Shown here in pieces: positions 1 to 9,232 of a DNA stretch of 64,000 nucleotides. Each line of letters begins with the position of its first letter. Position 1 is the stretch's first letter. The position numbers and the translations under genes are program-made. Where the stretch lies: the NCBI RefSeq assembly GCF_000383095.1, contig NZ_AORL01000015.1, forward strand, positions 124,008 through 188,007, written 5' to 3'. The notes beneath the pieces are model-generated. The model did not search any database and was not told where the DNA came from. It saw nothing but the letters and a program-made list of their open reading frames with translations. This DNA is from Sphingomonas sp. PR090111-T3T-6A. GTDB lineage: Bacteria; Pseudomonadota; Alphaproteobacteria; Sphingomonadales; Sphingomonadaceae.

Positions 1-329
1 TGCTCGGCCGCCCGTTCGTGGGGTTGAACGGCGGGCCGAATTTCAAGCCCAACGAGGCCGTCAGCTTCATGGTGCTGACCGAGGATCAGGAAGAAACCGA
101 TCGCTATTGGAACGCGATCACCGGCAATGGCGGCACGGAGAGCGCGTGCGGCTGGTGCAAGGATCGCTGGGGCTTCTCCTGGCAGATCACCCCGCGCGCG
201 CTGCTGGAGGCGACCACCGACCCGGATCGCGCCGCCGCCAAGCGGGCGATGGAGGCGATGATGACCATGCGCAAGATCGACATCGCCACGATCGAGGCGG
301 CGCGCCGTGGCGAGACGACCCATGCGTAG
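1..329 (+). CDS. VOC / PhnB-like glyoxalase-fold protein (5' truncated by window)
   Basis: The reading frame is already open at base 3, so the true start lies before the window; 108 residues are visible. The pattern of a Phe/Asn-rich strand, then a Thr-Glu-Asp-Gln-rich loop, then a G-W-C-K-D-R-W-G-F-S-W-Q strand near residue 52 is typical of the PhnB-like branch of the vicinal oxygen chelate superfamily (3-demethylubiquinone methyltransferase-like fold). These are small proteins that usually dimerise and often have no known substrate. The stop overlaps the ATG of the next gene (ATGCGTAG), so it is probably co-transcribed with the reductase and GST that follow. The specific reaction is unknown. 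Confidence 0.75.
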   Translation, partial: LGRPFVGLNGGPNFKPNEAVSFMVLTEDQEETDRYWNAITGNGGTESACGWCKDRWGFSWQITPRALLEATTDPDRAAAKRAMEAMMTMRKIDIATIEAARRGETTHA

Positions 330-984
330 GATCATCGGCAGCGTATTCCAGTCGCTCGACGGGGTGATGCAGGCGCCCGGCGGGCCGTCGGAGGACTGGA
401 CCGGCGGGTTCGAGCATGGCGGGTGGCTGTGGCCGCTGGACGACGAAGCGACCGGCGAGTGGATCGGGGAGCTGTTCGGCGGCGCCTATGATCTGCTGCT
501 CGGTCGCAAGACCTACGAGATATTCGCCGCTTATTGGCCCTATGTCTCGGGTGAGGAGGCGCCGATCGCGGACGCCTTCAATCGCGTCGGCAAATATGTG
601 CTGACGCGCGGGCAGGACCTGCTCGACTGGGAGAACAGCCACCGGCTCGCCAGCATCGACGCGATCGCCGAGATCAAGCGCAGCGACGGCCCCGATCTCA
701 TCATACAGGGCAGCAGCACGCTCTATCCCGCGCTTCTGGAGGCGGGCCTGCTCGATCGGCTGACCACCTTGACCTATCCGCTGGTGCTGGGCAGCGGCAA
801 GCGGCTGTTCGGTGCCGGCACGCCGCCCCGCTCGCTCAGGCTCGTCCGGCATAGCGTTTCGCCCAAAGGGACGATCATCGCGCATTACGAGCCCGATGGC
901 GCGGTCCGCACCGGCAGTTTCCTGACGATCGAGCCGAGCGAGCGCGAGAAGGCGCGGCAGCAGCGCATGAAGGTGGAGGGCTGA
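322..984 (+). CDS. Dihydrofolate reductase family protein (RibD C-terminal-like)
   Basis: A 220-residue protein of the RibD C-terminal/DHFR-like fold (YwjB/YyaP type). It has an N-terminal strand with S-L-D-G-V-M, an L-L-G-R-K-T-Y-E motif near residue 54 that contributes to the NADPH site, and a late L-V-L-G-S-G-K-R-L-F segment near residue 157. Such proteins are usually annotated as putative reductases, with no proven substrate. I chose the ATG at 322, which overlaps the preceding TAG, over an upstream GTG at 307. It sits between the VOC gene and a GST, 2 bases before the latter, in an apparent three-gene transcription unit. Confidence 0.8.
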   Translation: MRRIIGSVFQSLDGVMQAPGGPSEDWTGGFEHGGWLWPLDDEATGEWIGELFGGAYDLLLGRKTYEIFAAYWPYVSGEEAPIADAFNRVGKYVLTRGQDLLDWENSHRLASIDAIAEIKRSDGPDLIIQGSSTLYPALLEAGLLDRLTTLTYPLVLGSGKRLFGAGTPPRSLRLVRHSVSPKGTIIAHYEPDGAVRTGSFLTIEPSEREKARQQRMKVEG

Positions 985-986
985 GG

Positions 987-1646
987 ATGGCGCTCGAACT
1001 TTTTGGCCATCCGTTCTCGTCCTACACCTGGAAGGCGCTGATCGCGCTCTACGAGAACGATACGCCGTTCACCTTCCGCTCGCTCGGCCCCGATTATCCG
1101 GAAAACGGCGCGGCGTTCGCGGAACTGTCGCCCATGGGCAAGTTCCCGGTGCTGGTCGACGGCAGGCGCGCCGTCGCGGAGGCGACCGCGATCATCGAGT
1201 ATCTCGACGTGGCCCATCCCGGCGCCGTGCGCCTTGTGCCCGACGATCGTCTTGAGGCCGTCGAGGTGCGGATGCTCGACCGCCTGTTCGACAATTATGT
1301 GATGACGCCTGTGCAGGCGATCGTCGGTGACGCGTTGCGCCCGGCTGACCAGCGCGACGCTTATGGTGTCGACCAGGCAAAGGCGACTCTCGATACGGCC
1401 TACGCGTGGTGCGATCGCCACATGCAGTCGCGCGATTGGGCTGCGGGCAGCACCTTCTCGCTGGCCGATTGCGCGGCCGCGCCGTCGCTGTTCTACGCCG
1501 ACTGGGTGCATCCGATCGGGGACCGCTTCCCGGCGCTCGCCGCGTACCGCGCGCGGCTGCTGGCGCGGCCGAGCATCAAGCGCTGCGTCGACGAGGCGCG
1601 GCCTTACCGCCCGCTGTTCCCGCCCGGCGCGCCCGATCGCGACTGA
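987..1646 (+). CDS. Glutathione S-transferase family protein
   Basis: A 219-residue cytosolic GST. The N-terminal thioredoxin-like domain starts with E-L-F-G-H-P-F-S-S-Y-T-W-K and carries a P-M-G-K-F-P-V-L-V-D-G segment (cis-Pro loop) and E-A-T-A-I-I-E-Y-L for the glutathione glutamyl group. The all-helical C-terminal domain ends with the N-capping region S-L-A-D-C-A-A-A-P. The ATG is two bases after the previous stop, which implies coupling with the RibD-like reductase. It likely conjugates or reduces electrophiles with glutathione; the natural substrate cannot be told from sequence. Confidence 0.88.
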   Translation: MALELFGHPFSSYTWKALIALYENDTPFTFRSLGPDYPENGAAFAELSPMGKFPVLVDGRRAVAEATAIIEYLDVAHPGAVRLVPDDRLEAVEVRMLDRLFDNYVMTPVQAIVGDALRPADQRDAYGVDQAKATLDTAYAWCDRHMQSRDWAAGSTFSLADCAAAPSLFYADWVHPIGDRFPALAAYRARLLARPSIKRCVDEARPYRPLFPPGAPDRD

Positions 1647-1660
1647 ATGCCGCCGCCGGG

Positions 1661-2281
1661 CTAGTCGCTATGCGGCCCTGCCCATCCGGGGAGATAGGCC
1701 GCCTTGGATGTTCGGGCGATGCCCAGCGCGTGCTCGGTGGCGGCGGTGAAGTCGTGCTGCACCAGCTCGTCGGAAACATGGCGGCGCAGGAAGTCCGCCC
1801 ACAGGAACTCCGAGAAGGGTGTGTCGTCCTTGGCGTAACCGCCGGAGCGGCGCAGCTCGCCCGCGAGCGAGCGGTAGGGGTCGTCGGAAAGATCCCGGAC
1901 ATGGCGCGGGATCTTTCCGACGGCATGGCGCCGACCTCTGGCGTCGAACGGATGAAGCCAGTTGCGGTTGTCCATGAACGTCCTGAACAGCCGGCCTTCG
2001 ACCTCGCTGAGATCGGCCACGACGCGGACCAGCACATCCGTGACGCCCTCCTCGTGGAGCGCGCGGGCGAGGTGGTGATTGTCGATCATCCAGCATCGCC
2101 CCTTCGGGCCGATGACGACCGGGATCATGTGGCGGCCGAGATACTCCCGGCTTTCCACGCCTTTGCGCGTGCGCCATTCCCGCCGCTTGCGCTCGACCTC
2201 GCGATAGCCGACCGTCATCTGGGTCGGGCGCAGGTCGTCGATGGCGACGGGGTGAAGCAAGGGTTCGCGATCCAGGGTCAT
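1661..2281 (-). CDS. ParB-like nuclease-superfamily protein (COG4318 type)
   Basis: A 206-residue protein matching the putative ParB-like nuclease family (ParBc_2). The N-terminal part, L-R-P-T-Q-M-T-V-G-Y-R-E-V, is followed by an H-M-I-P-V-V-I-G strand and the conserved D-N-H-H-L-A-R-A-L motif near residue 67, which corresponds to the ParB CTPase/nuclease core. There is no HTH domain, so chromosome segregation is unlikely. Its ATG overlaps the stop of the upstream sulfate-permease gene by four bases, so the two are translationally coupled; members of this family are often found beside transporters, but their role is not established. Confidence 0.75.
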   Translation of the reverse strand: MTLDREPLLHPVAIDDLRPTQMTVGYREVERKRREWRTRKGVESREYLGRHMIPVVIGPKGRCWMIDNHHLARALHEEGVTDVLVRVVADLSEVEGRLFRTFMDNRNWLHPFDARGRRHAVGKIPRHVRDLSDDPYRSLAGELRRSGGYAKDDTPFSEFLWADFLRRHVSDELVQHDFTAATEHALGIARTSKAAYLPGWAGPHSD

Positions 2282-3873
2282 CGGGCCTCCTGCAAGGATG
2301 CGACGGCGTCGTCCACGCTGTAGCTGCTCCGGCTCGCCAGCGCCCCGGCACCGGCAAGGGCAAGCAGATCGCGCACATGATCATGGACGCGGGCGAGCCG
2401 GAGCGTCCAGCCCCGCCGGGTCATCCTCTGGTCGAACTCGATCAGCGCGTCGAGCGCCGTGCTGTCGATGTCGAAGCTCTCCTCCAGGCTCAGCACCAGC
2501 CCCTTGAGGCCGGTGGCTCCGGCCAGCCTGTCCTCGACCCCGCCGAGAACCCGCTCGGCATTGGCGAAGAAGAGGGGCTCCGCCGGGCGCCAGACGGCAA
2601 GGCCCGGAACGCGCACGGCGTCCGGATGGCGGGCCACGTCGACGAAGTCGTGAGCGCCGAGCCGGCCCAGCTCGACAAGCTGGGGCGAGGCCATCTTGTG
2701 GATCATCGCGACGAGGGACAGCAGGATCGCGAAGAGCATGCCGTTGAGCACGCCCAGCGCGATCACGCCGATCGCCGCGCCCAGCGCGACATACTGGTCC
2801 CGGTCGAGCTTCCACAGGCGCAACAGGGGCGCCGGTTCGAGGGCATGGGTGAGCGCCGCGATCACCACCGCCGCAAGCACGGGTTGCGGCAGCCACGCGA
2901 TCAGCGGGGTCGCGATCAGGACGAGGAGCGCCAGGCCGATCGCGGCGATGACCGCGGTGGCCCTTGTTCGGGCGCCTGCCGCCTCGCTTGCCGAACCCGC
3001 CGAGAATCCCGCGCCGACCGGCATTCCCTGCACCGCCGCAGCCGCGAGGTTGGCGAAACCGAGCGCGCCGAGTTCCCGATCGGGCGCCAGCGTATCGCCA
3101 TGCCGCAGGGCCAGCGCGCGCATCGTCCCCCAGCTTTCGGCGAACAGGATCAGCGCGAGCGGCAGGACCATCTGGGCCAGCCGCGCGAACTCGCCGAAGG
3201 AGGGCATCGGCAGGGTGGGCCAGCTCAGCCCCGGCCGGATGATCCCCACCGTTGCCACGCCAAAGGCCGGGAGATCGAGGAGATAGGCTGCGGAAATACC
3301 CGCCGCCAGCACCAGAAGGGCGCCCGGCAGGGAGGGAACGCGCCGGAGCAGGAGGAGGGCGGCCAGCGCCGCCAATCCCACCGCGATGCTGACGGGATGC
3401 CATTGCGGGAAAGTTGCGACCAATCGCGCCACGAGCCGGAAGATGTCGGGTGCCGATATGCCGACACCGAACAGGACGGGAAGCTGCCGCAGGATGATCG
3501 TGATGGCGAGCCCGAAGGCGAAGCCGCGAAGGACCGGGCGCGCGATAAAGCCGGTGAGGCCACCCAGCTTCAATCCACCGGCGACGAGAAACAGCACGCC
3601 CGCCATCGCGACCGCCATCGTGGCGAGCGCCCCGCGAGCGGCCGCATCTTCCGGCATGGCGGCCAATGCGGCAGCAAGGATCGCCGTAGAGGAGGAGGTG
3701 GGGGAAACGATCGCGAAACGCGATCGGCCGACCAGCGCATAGACCAGCGCGCCGGCGATGGCTGCCAGCACCGCGCGCGCCGGCGGGAGCCCCGCGATGC
3801 CGGCATAGGCCACTGCCTCCGGGAGCATCAGCCCCGCAACGGACATGCCGGCAACGATATCCGCCCGCTTCAT
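2278..3873 (-). CDS. SulP family anion transporter with STAS domain
   Basis: A 531-residue SLC26/SulP permease. Residues 1 to about 395 are a series of hydrophobic segments; the early P-E-A-V-A-Y-A-G-I-A-G-L-P motif is the SulP signature helix and S-P-T-S-S-S-T-A follows in the third segment. From about residue 410 a cytoplasmic STAS domain begins, with L-V-L-S-L-E-E-S-F-D-I-D-S-T-A-L-D-A-L. Family members move sulfate, bicarbonate or dicarboxylates; the substrate here is not decided by the sequence. It is coupled by ATGA to the downstream ParB-like gene. Confidence 0.9.
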   Translation of the reverse strand: MKRADIVAGMSVAGLMLPEAVAYAGIAGLPPARAVLAAIAGALVYALVGRSRFAIVSPTSSSTAILAAALAAMPEDAAARGALATMAVAMAGVLFLVAGGLKLGGLTGFIARPVLRGFAFGLAITIILRQLPVLFGVGISAPDIFRLVARLVATFPQWHPVSIAVGLAALAALLLLRRVPSLPGALLVLAAGISAAYLLDLPAFGVATVGIIRPGLSWPTLPMPSFGEFARLAQMVLPLALILFAESWGTMRALALRHGDTLAPDRELGALGFANLAAAAVQGMPVGAGFSAGSASEAAGARTRATAVIAAIGLALLVLIATPLIAWLPQPVLAAVVIAALTHALEPAPLLRLWKLDRDQYVALGAAIGVIALGVLNGMLFAILLSLVAMIHKMASPQLVELGRLGAHDFVDVARHPDAVRVPGLAVWRPAEPLFFANAERVLGGVEDRLAGATGLKGLVLSLEESFDIDSTALDALIEFDQRMTRRGWTLRLARVHDHVRDLLALAGAGALASRSSYSVDDAVASLQEAR

Positions 3874-3947
3874 CGTCGATACGATAACGCGATCAATATC
3901 CGTTTGATATCCCGGCGGTCGTCATGCGGCTGAACGGCGGGGTTCTC

Positions 3948-6323
3948 TCAGCCACGCGGGCCGAAGGAGGGCGGGGCGTCGGCGGGCGCGCTTCCCCAAT
4001 GGGTGTCGGGGGCCGAGGACAGCTCGAAATCCAGCTTTCCGCCGCGCGCTATGAAGCCGGCGGGCAGCCACGGCCGCGTCGTCGCCTTGCCGTCGACCGC
4101 GAGGCTGTGGACATAGGGCGCATCCATCGCGGCGCCGTGCGCCGTGATGGCGATCGTCGCGCCGGGGCGATGGATCGTCACCTCGGGGAAGAGCGGGCTT
4201 CCCACCACCAGCTCGGCCCGGCCCGGCCACACCGGATAGAGGCCGATCGCCGACCAGACATACCAGGACGACATCTCGCCGAGATCGTCGTTGCCCGAAA
4301 TGCCGTCGGGGCGGTTGGTCCAGATCCGGCGCATCGCCTCGCGAACGGTTGCCTGCGTCTTCCACGGCGCGCCGAGGAAGTCGTAGAGCCAGGGGGCGGC
4401 GATCGAGGGTTCGTTGTCCAGCTCGGAATGGAGTGGGCCGGACTTGGTGACCGCCCATTGCCCGTCGGCGCCATGGAAGAAGGCGTCGAGCCGCGCCACG
4501 GCCTGCTCGCGCCCTCCCATCAGCCCGGCGAGCCCGGCCGGATCGAACGGCACCATCCAGAGATATTGCGCGCCGCTGCCCTCGACGAACTCGTCGTCGG
4601 AGGCCGGGTCGAAGGCCGGCCAGCTACCGTCGGCGCGGCGCGGCTGGATGTAGCCGCCGGACGCGCTCGCCTTCGGGTTCCAGAGGTTGCGCCACCAGCC
4701 GGCGCGATCGAGGAAGCGGCGCTCATTGGCACGATCGCCGACCGCATGGGCAAGCTGCGCCAGCCCGAAATCGGCCGCCGCCATCTCCAGCGTGTCCGCG
4801 GCCGAGCCCCAGCCCGGCGCGCCCGTCGGCATGTAATGGAGCTTCAGCCACTGATCGAGGCCGGGGCGCTCGCCGACGCACAATATCGGGCAGCCGGTGC
4901 GCGCGAGATCCTTGGCCGTGGGCACGGTCGCTGCCTTGAGCAGCGAGGCATAAGCGCGCTTCACCTCGAAATTGCGCCCGCCGAAGGCGTGGATCGCCGC
5001 CACGATCGAGGTGGAAGGATCGCCGTTCATCACCCCGGTCGCGCCGGTCAGATGGGTCCAGCGATCCCAGATGCCGCCATATTGATCGGCCTGGTTGAGC
5101 AGCGACTGGGCGATGTCGGAGCCCGCCTGCGGGTCGATCAGCGTGACGAGCTGGACCTGCGAGCGATAGATATCCCAGCCCGAGAAATTGCCATATTGCG
5201 CCTTCTGTCCGCGCGAGAGGCGATGCATGGCGCCGTCCATCCCGCGATAGCGGCCATCGACGTCGCTGACGATGCTGGGGTCGATCAGGCTGTGATAGAG
5301 CGCGGTCGTGAAGATGCTGCGCTCGTCGTCGGTGCCGCCCGAGACGGAGATGGCGCCGAGAGCCTGCCCCCAGGCAGAGCGCGCGCCGGCCTGCACCGTC
5401 TCGATCGTCGCGCCTTCGGGGCTCTCTGCGGCGAGATTGGCGCGGGCGCCCGCTTCATCGACATAGGAAATGGCGACGCGGGCGGTGACGGTTGCGCCCG
5501 AGGCGAAGCTGATCCAGCCGCCCGAGCCCTTGCCCGGCAGCGGGAAGCCGTCCGCGCCATAGCCGCTGCCGCCCTGCGCATCGGTCGCGCCGGGGTGGAG
5601 CGTCGTGTCGGTCCAGGTGCCGCCGACGGTGAAAGGCTGGTCGAACACCGCGACGAAGTGCAGCCGGTAGTATTGGCGGGCCCGGTCGTTGGCGAGATAG
5701 CCGCAGAAATTGCCGGCGCTTACCGTGCCCGACACGGTACGGTGCGCCGCGTCGATGTGGAGCGTGGCATCGCTCGACCCGACCTCGGTGTCCGAGGTGC
5801 GGAACAGCAGATGCGCCGGGCGTTCGGCCGGGAAGGCGAAGCGGCCGATGCCGGTGCGCAGCGTCGCGCCGAGATCGACCGCAACGCCGTTGCCGAGTTT
5901 CACCGCATAAGCGCCGGGCGAGGCCTTTTCCTTACCATGATCGAGGAGCGCGACGAAGCGGTTGGCCTTGGCCGGATCGAGCGGCGAGGCGTCGATGTCG
6001 CGCGTCACCGGCATGAGGGGGACATCGCCGCCGGCGCCCGCGCAGCCGCTGCCCGAGACATGGGCGAGGCCGAAGCCGCGCACCCCGTTGGCCCGCCACT
6101 CATAGCCGCCCGGTGCCGCCACCGCGAGGCCGCTGCCGGGGAGCGGCGTCTCCTCCGGGCTGAACGACACCATGCCGAAGGGCAGCACCGCGCCGGGGAA
6201 CTCGTTGCCGCCGTTGGTGGTGCCGATGAAGGGGTTCACCGCATCGAGCGGATCGGGGGCAACGGCCAGCGCCGGGGAAACGGCAAGGAACAGGGCCAAG
6301 GCGGTAAGCGGCTGGCGAAGCAT
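3948..6323 (-). CDS. GH92 family exo-alpha-mannosidase, exported
   Basis: A 791-residue secreted glycoside hydrolase of family 92, Ca2+-dependent exo-alpha-mannosidases that trim N-glycans and other mannosides. The N-terminus (M-L-R-Q-P-L-T-A-L-A-L-F-L and a V-S-P-A-L-A cleavage region) is a signal peptide. The first domain contains N-P-F-I-G-T-T-N-G-G-N-E-F-P-G and P-F-G-M-V-S-F-S-P. The catalytic domain carries the hallmark G-N-D-D-L-G-E-M-S-S-W-Y-V-W-S-A-I-G at about residue 675. I chose the ATG at 6323, just before the signal peptide; an upstream in-frame start adds a proline-rich lead that is not signal-like. It is followed by a glycosylasparaginase on the same strand, suggesting joint glycoprotein catabolism. 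Confidence 0.9.
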   Translation of the reverse strand: MLRQPLTALALFLAVSPALAVAPDPLDAVNPFIGTTNGGNEFPGAVLPFGMVSFSPEETPLPGSGLAVAAPGGYEWRANGVRGFGLAHVSGSGCAGAGGDVPLMPVTRDIDASPLDPAKANRFVALLDHGKEKASPGAYAVKLGNGVAVDLGATLRTGIGRFAFPAERPAHLLFRTSDTEVGSSDATLHIDAAHRTVSGTVSAGNFCGYLANDRARQYYRLHFVAVFDQPFTVGGTWTDTTLHPGATDAQGGSGYGADGFPLPGKGSGGWISFASGATVTARVAISYVDEAGARANLAAESPEGATIETVQAGARSAWGQALGAISVSGGTDDERSIFTTALYHSLIDPSIVSDVDGRYRGMDGAMHRLSRGQKAQYGNFSGWDIYRSQVQLVTLIDPQAGSDIAQSLLNQADQYGGIWDRWTHLTGATGVMNGDPSTSIVAAIHAFGGRNFEVKRAYASLLKAATVPTAKDLARTGCPILCVGERPGLDQWLKLHYMPTGAPGWGSAADTLEMAAADFGLAQLAHAVGDRANERRFLDRAGWWRNLWNPKASASGGYIQPRRADGSWPAFDPASDDEFVEGSGAQYLWMVPFDPAGLAGLMGGREQAVARLDAFFHGADGQWAVTKSGPLHSELDNEPSIAAPWLYDFLGAPWKTQATVREAMRRIWTNRPDGISGNDDLGEMSSWYVWSAIGLYPVWPGRAELVVGSPLFPEVTIHRPGATIAITAHGAAMDAPYVHSLAVDGKATTRPWLPAGFIARGGKLDFELSSAPDTHWGSAPADAPPSFGPRG

Positions 6324-6407
6324 CGATCGTCCTGAAAGCGGAGGGGGAGGCGGATCAAGACATTCCATGTCCGCCGTGCCCGCGCAACCGCTCGGGTTCG
6401 AAACCGC

Positions 6408-7403
6408 TCAGCTCGCGAACAGGCTGGCCGAGGGATGAAGCTCGGTCGCGCCCGAGCGGCGGGTGACGGCGTAGGTGAAACCCGGCACCAGCGCATAGGC
6501 GCCGACCTCGCCCGTGGCCCCCAGCGCGAGGAAGCCGACCTGCATCCCCTTGATGGCCTCGCCGCGCAGCGCCGCGATGTGGCGCACCGCCTCCTCGCAC
6601 GCCGCCTGCGGGGAGAGACCGGCACGCATCGACGCGACCACGCGAGACGTGCCGGCGATGCGCGTCACCTCCTCGCCCACGCCGGACGACACCGCCGCGC
6701 CGACCCGCTTCTCGACGAACAGTCCGCAGCCGGCCTGCGGGCTGTCGCCCACCCGCCCGCGCATCTTGAAGGCCATGCCGGACGTGGTGCAGGCGGCCGC
6801 GATCCGCCCGTCGGCGGCACGGACCATGATGCCGAGCGTGTCGTGGTTGAGCGCAGATCCGGGAGGGCCGGGCAGGCGGTTCTCGATATTGGCGATGGGC
6901 TGGTAGCGGGCCGTCTTCAGCCAGTCGCGCCATGCTTTCTCGGCCTCGGGGGTGAGCAGCTTCGCGCGCGGCATCCCCTGTTCCAGCGCGAAGCGGGTCG
7001 CGCCCTCGCCCACGAGCAGGGTGTGCGGCGTCCGCTCCATCACCAGCCGCGCGGCCGAGATGGCGTGGACGACGTCCTCGATCGCCGCGACCGCGCCGAC
7101 GCGGCCATCCTCGTCCATGATGATGGCGTCGAGCGTGACATGGCCGTCGCGGTCGGGATAGCCGCCATAGCCGACCGAATGATTGTCCGGATCGGCCTCG
7201 GGCACCTTCGCGCCGGCCTCGACCGCGTCGAGAGGATTGCCGCCGGCGGTCAGGCGCGCGAAGGCGGCCTGATTGGCCGCGCGGCCGAAATCCCAGGTCG
7301 AGGCGACGACGACCGGATCGGCGGCTGCCGGAGCGGCGCTCGCCGCTGCCGCCGCCGCGCCGAGGCCCAGCCCGAGCGCTCCGCGTCGCGATAGATCGTG
7401 CAT
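6408..7403 (-). CDS. N4-(beta-N-acetylglucosaminyl)-L-asparaginase, Tat-exported
   Basis: A 331-residue Ntn hydrolase. It cleaves the GlcNAc-Asn bond of N-glycosylated asparagine after autoproteolysis. The N-H-D-T-L-G-I-M motif places the nucleophile Thr at residue 189, giving alpha and beta chains of normal size for glycosylasparaginases. A second conserved stretch is R-G-R-V-G-D-S-P, the substrate-binding loop. The N-terminus S-R-R-G-A-L-G-L-G-L-G followed by an Ala-rich stretch is a twin-arginine signal, so it acts in the periplasm or outside. I chose the ATG at 7403 just before this signal. It lies upstream of the GH92 mannosidase on the same strand. Confidence 0.88.
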   Translation of the reverse strand: MHDLSRRGALGLGLGAAAAAASAAPAAADPVVVASTWDFGRAANQAAFARLTAGGNPLDAVEAGAKVPEADPDNHSVGYGGYPDRDGHVTLDAIIMDEDGRVGAVAAIEDVVHAISAARLVMERTPHTLLVGEGATRFALEQGMPRAKLLTPEAEKAWRDWLKTARYQPIANIENRLPGPPGSALNHDTLGIMVRAADGRIAAACTTSGMAFKMRGRVGDSPQAGCGLFVEKRVGAAVSSGVGEEVTRIAGTSRVVASMRAGLSPQAACEEAVRHIAALRGEAIKGMQVGFLALGATGEVGAYALVPGFTYAVTRRSGATELHPSASLFAS

Positions 7404-7663
7404 CGTCGATACCCCCTTACAAGCCGGCGACCGCGGCGCGCATCGCGGCAAAATGCAGAAAATGGCCATTCTGTAAACTGCCGAGCCTTGCGAGGACGTG
7501 CTGCCGGATAGGCCCGAATATCCCCGGCGCGGGCACCGGAGTGGCTCGAAAGGGGGGTGGTGCGGCGGCCATCGATCTCGGCTCGGCGCATTTCGTCAGG
7601 CCGGCGAGAACCAGCCGCGCGGATCGCGCGTTGCCGGCACATCTTTCCCATGGAGAACCCGAC

Positions 7664-9163
7664 ATGGCCGAGGACCGCCAGATACTGCCTGGCAGCGAGC
7701 ACGACGCCCCGCGAGGCATGAAGGCGATCGGCCGCGTGCCCGGTGACGAGCCGATCACCGTCAGCCTTTATCTGAAGCCTCGGGGAATGCCTCCGAAGGC
7801 ATGCTCGCGCGAGGAGTTGCAGGGGCAGCGGGAAAAGGACCATGCATCGGACCTGGATATGGTCCGTGCCTTCGCCAGGGATGCGGAGCTTGAGATCGTG
7901 ACCGAGAACGCCGCGCGCCGGCTCGTGCAGTTGCGCGGGCCGGCGGCGGCCATCGAGCGGGCGTTCGGCACCGAGCTTCATCATTACGAGCATGACGGGG
8001 CGGTGTCCCGTGGACGCCATGGCTCGCTCCATCTGCCAAGTCCCGTGGCGGGGTGCGTTGCAGCCGTCCTCGGCCTCGACACGAGCCCGATCGCCACGCC
8101 CAAATTCGTGCCGCATCGTGGCCCGACGCCGCCGGCCGGCTTCCTCCCCACCGATATCGCCGGGCTTTACGGCTTCGCGGGCGCGGATGCGTCCGGGCAG
8201 TGCATAGGCATTATAGAGCTGGGCGGCGGCTTTACGGATGCCGACAATCAGGCTGCCTTCAAGGCCATGGGGCTGGCCGTGCCGAATATCGTCGCGGTCC
8301 CCGTCGACGGCGGTCGGAATGCGCCCGGAACAAGCGATGCCGATGGCGAGGTCGCGCTCGACATTCAGGTCGCGGGGGGCATTGCGCCGGGCGCGAGGCT
8401 CGCGGTCTATTTCGCGCCGAACACCAGCCAGGGTTTTGCCGACGCCATCACCCAGGCCGTCCATGATGTCACCAACAAGCCCTCCGTCCTCTCGATCAGC
8501 TGGGGCTCGGCCGAGGACGGCTGGAGCGAGCAGTCGATCACGGTCATGAATGCGGCTTTCAAGGACGCCGCCGCGCTGGGCCTGACGGTATGCGCCGCCT
8601 CGGGGGACAGCCTTGCGACCGATGGGGAGAGCGACGGCAAGGCCCATGTGGATTATCCCGCGTCCGATCCGGCCGTTCTGGGGTGCGGTGGAACGAGGAT
8701 CACGGTGTCCGGCAGCGGCATCACCGACGAAGTGGTCTGGAAGAGCAATGGCGGCGGCACCGGAGGGGGCGTGAGCGCGCTCTTCGCCCTCCCGGACTAT
8801 CAGAAGGATGCCGGGGTTCCGCCGGCGCAGGCTGGCAAGGGTGGCCGGGGCGTTCCCGATGTCGCGGGCGATGCCGATCCGGACAGCGGCTATCGGATCG
8901 TGACGGGCGGCCAGACCGGGATCATTGGCGGCACGAGCGCGGTCGCTCCGCTGTGGGCGGCGATCGCCGCCAATCTGAACGCCGGTCGGCAGGCTCCGCT
9001 CGGCCAGCCGCATGCCGATCTGTACGGCGCGGCAAACGCATTCCGGGATATCACGGCCGGCGACAACAAGTCCGGCGCGATCGGCTATGCGGCGAAGAAG
9101 GGATGGGATGCCTGCACCGGCCTCGGGTCCCCCGATGGGGCCAAGCTCCGCTCGATCCTCTAG
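7664..9163 (+). CDS. S53 family serine-carboxyl peptidase (sedolisin/kumamolisin-like)
   Basis: A 499-residue protein with an N-terminal pro-kumamolisin activation domain (roughly residues 10-150) and an S53 peptidase domain. The catalytic Glu and Asp are in G-E-V-A-L-D-I-Q (E229, D233) and the Ser is in G-G-T-S-A-V-A-P-L-W (S425). A calcium site of the F-R-D-I-T-A-G type is near the end. Sedolisins are acid endopeptidases; the prodomain is removed by autoprocessing. I chose the ATG at 7664, preceded by a GGAGA site; earlier in-frame codons lack one. No classical signal peptide is seen, which is common for kumamolisins. Confidence 0.9.
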   Translation: MAEDRQILPGSEHDAPRGMKAIGRVPGDEPITVSLYLKPRGMPPKACSREELQGQREKDHASDLDMVRAFARDAELEIVTENAARRLVQLRGPAAAIERAFGTELHHYEHDGAVSRGRHGSLHLPSPVAGCVAAVLGLDTSPIATPKFVPHRGPTPPAGFLPTDIAGLYGFAGADASGQCIGIIELGGGFTDADNQAAFKAMGLAVPNIVAVPVDGGRNAPGTSDADGEVALDIQVAGGIAPGARLAVYFAPNTSQGFADAITQAVHDVTNKPSVLSISWGSAEDGWSEQSITVMNAAFKDAAALGLTVCAASGDSLATDGESDGKAHVDYPASDPAVLGCGGTRITVSGSGITDEVVWKSNGGGTGGGVSALFALPDYQKDAGVPPAQAGKGGRGVPDVAGDADPDSGYRIVTGGQTGIIGGTSAVAPLWAAIAANLNAGRQAPLGQPHADLYGAANAFRDITAGDNKSGAIGYAAKKGWDACTGLGSPDGAKLRSIL

Positions 9164-9232
9164 GAGGTGGCCGTCGCTGTTCCCGGCAGTCGATGGGCGA
9201 AGCTCTTGCGAAACACGCGGGGCAGGCCCGGG

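Noticed and set aside
3924-6335. Very long open frame (about 800 codons) on the plus strand opposite the GH92 gene
   Set aside because: It is antisense to a gene with clear family motifs and its translation is Arg/Gly/Ala-rich without any domain, typical of high-GC antisense openness.
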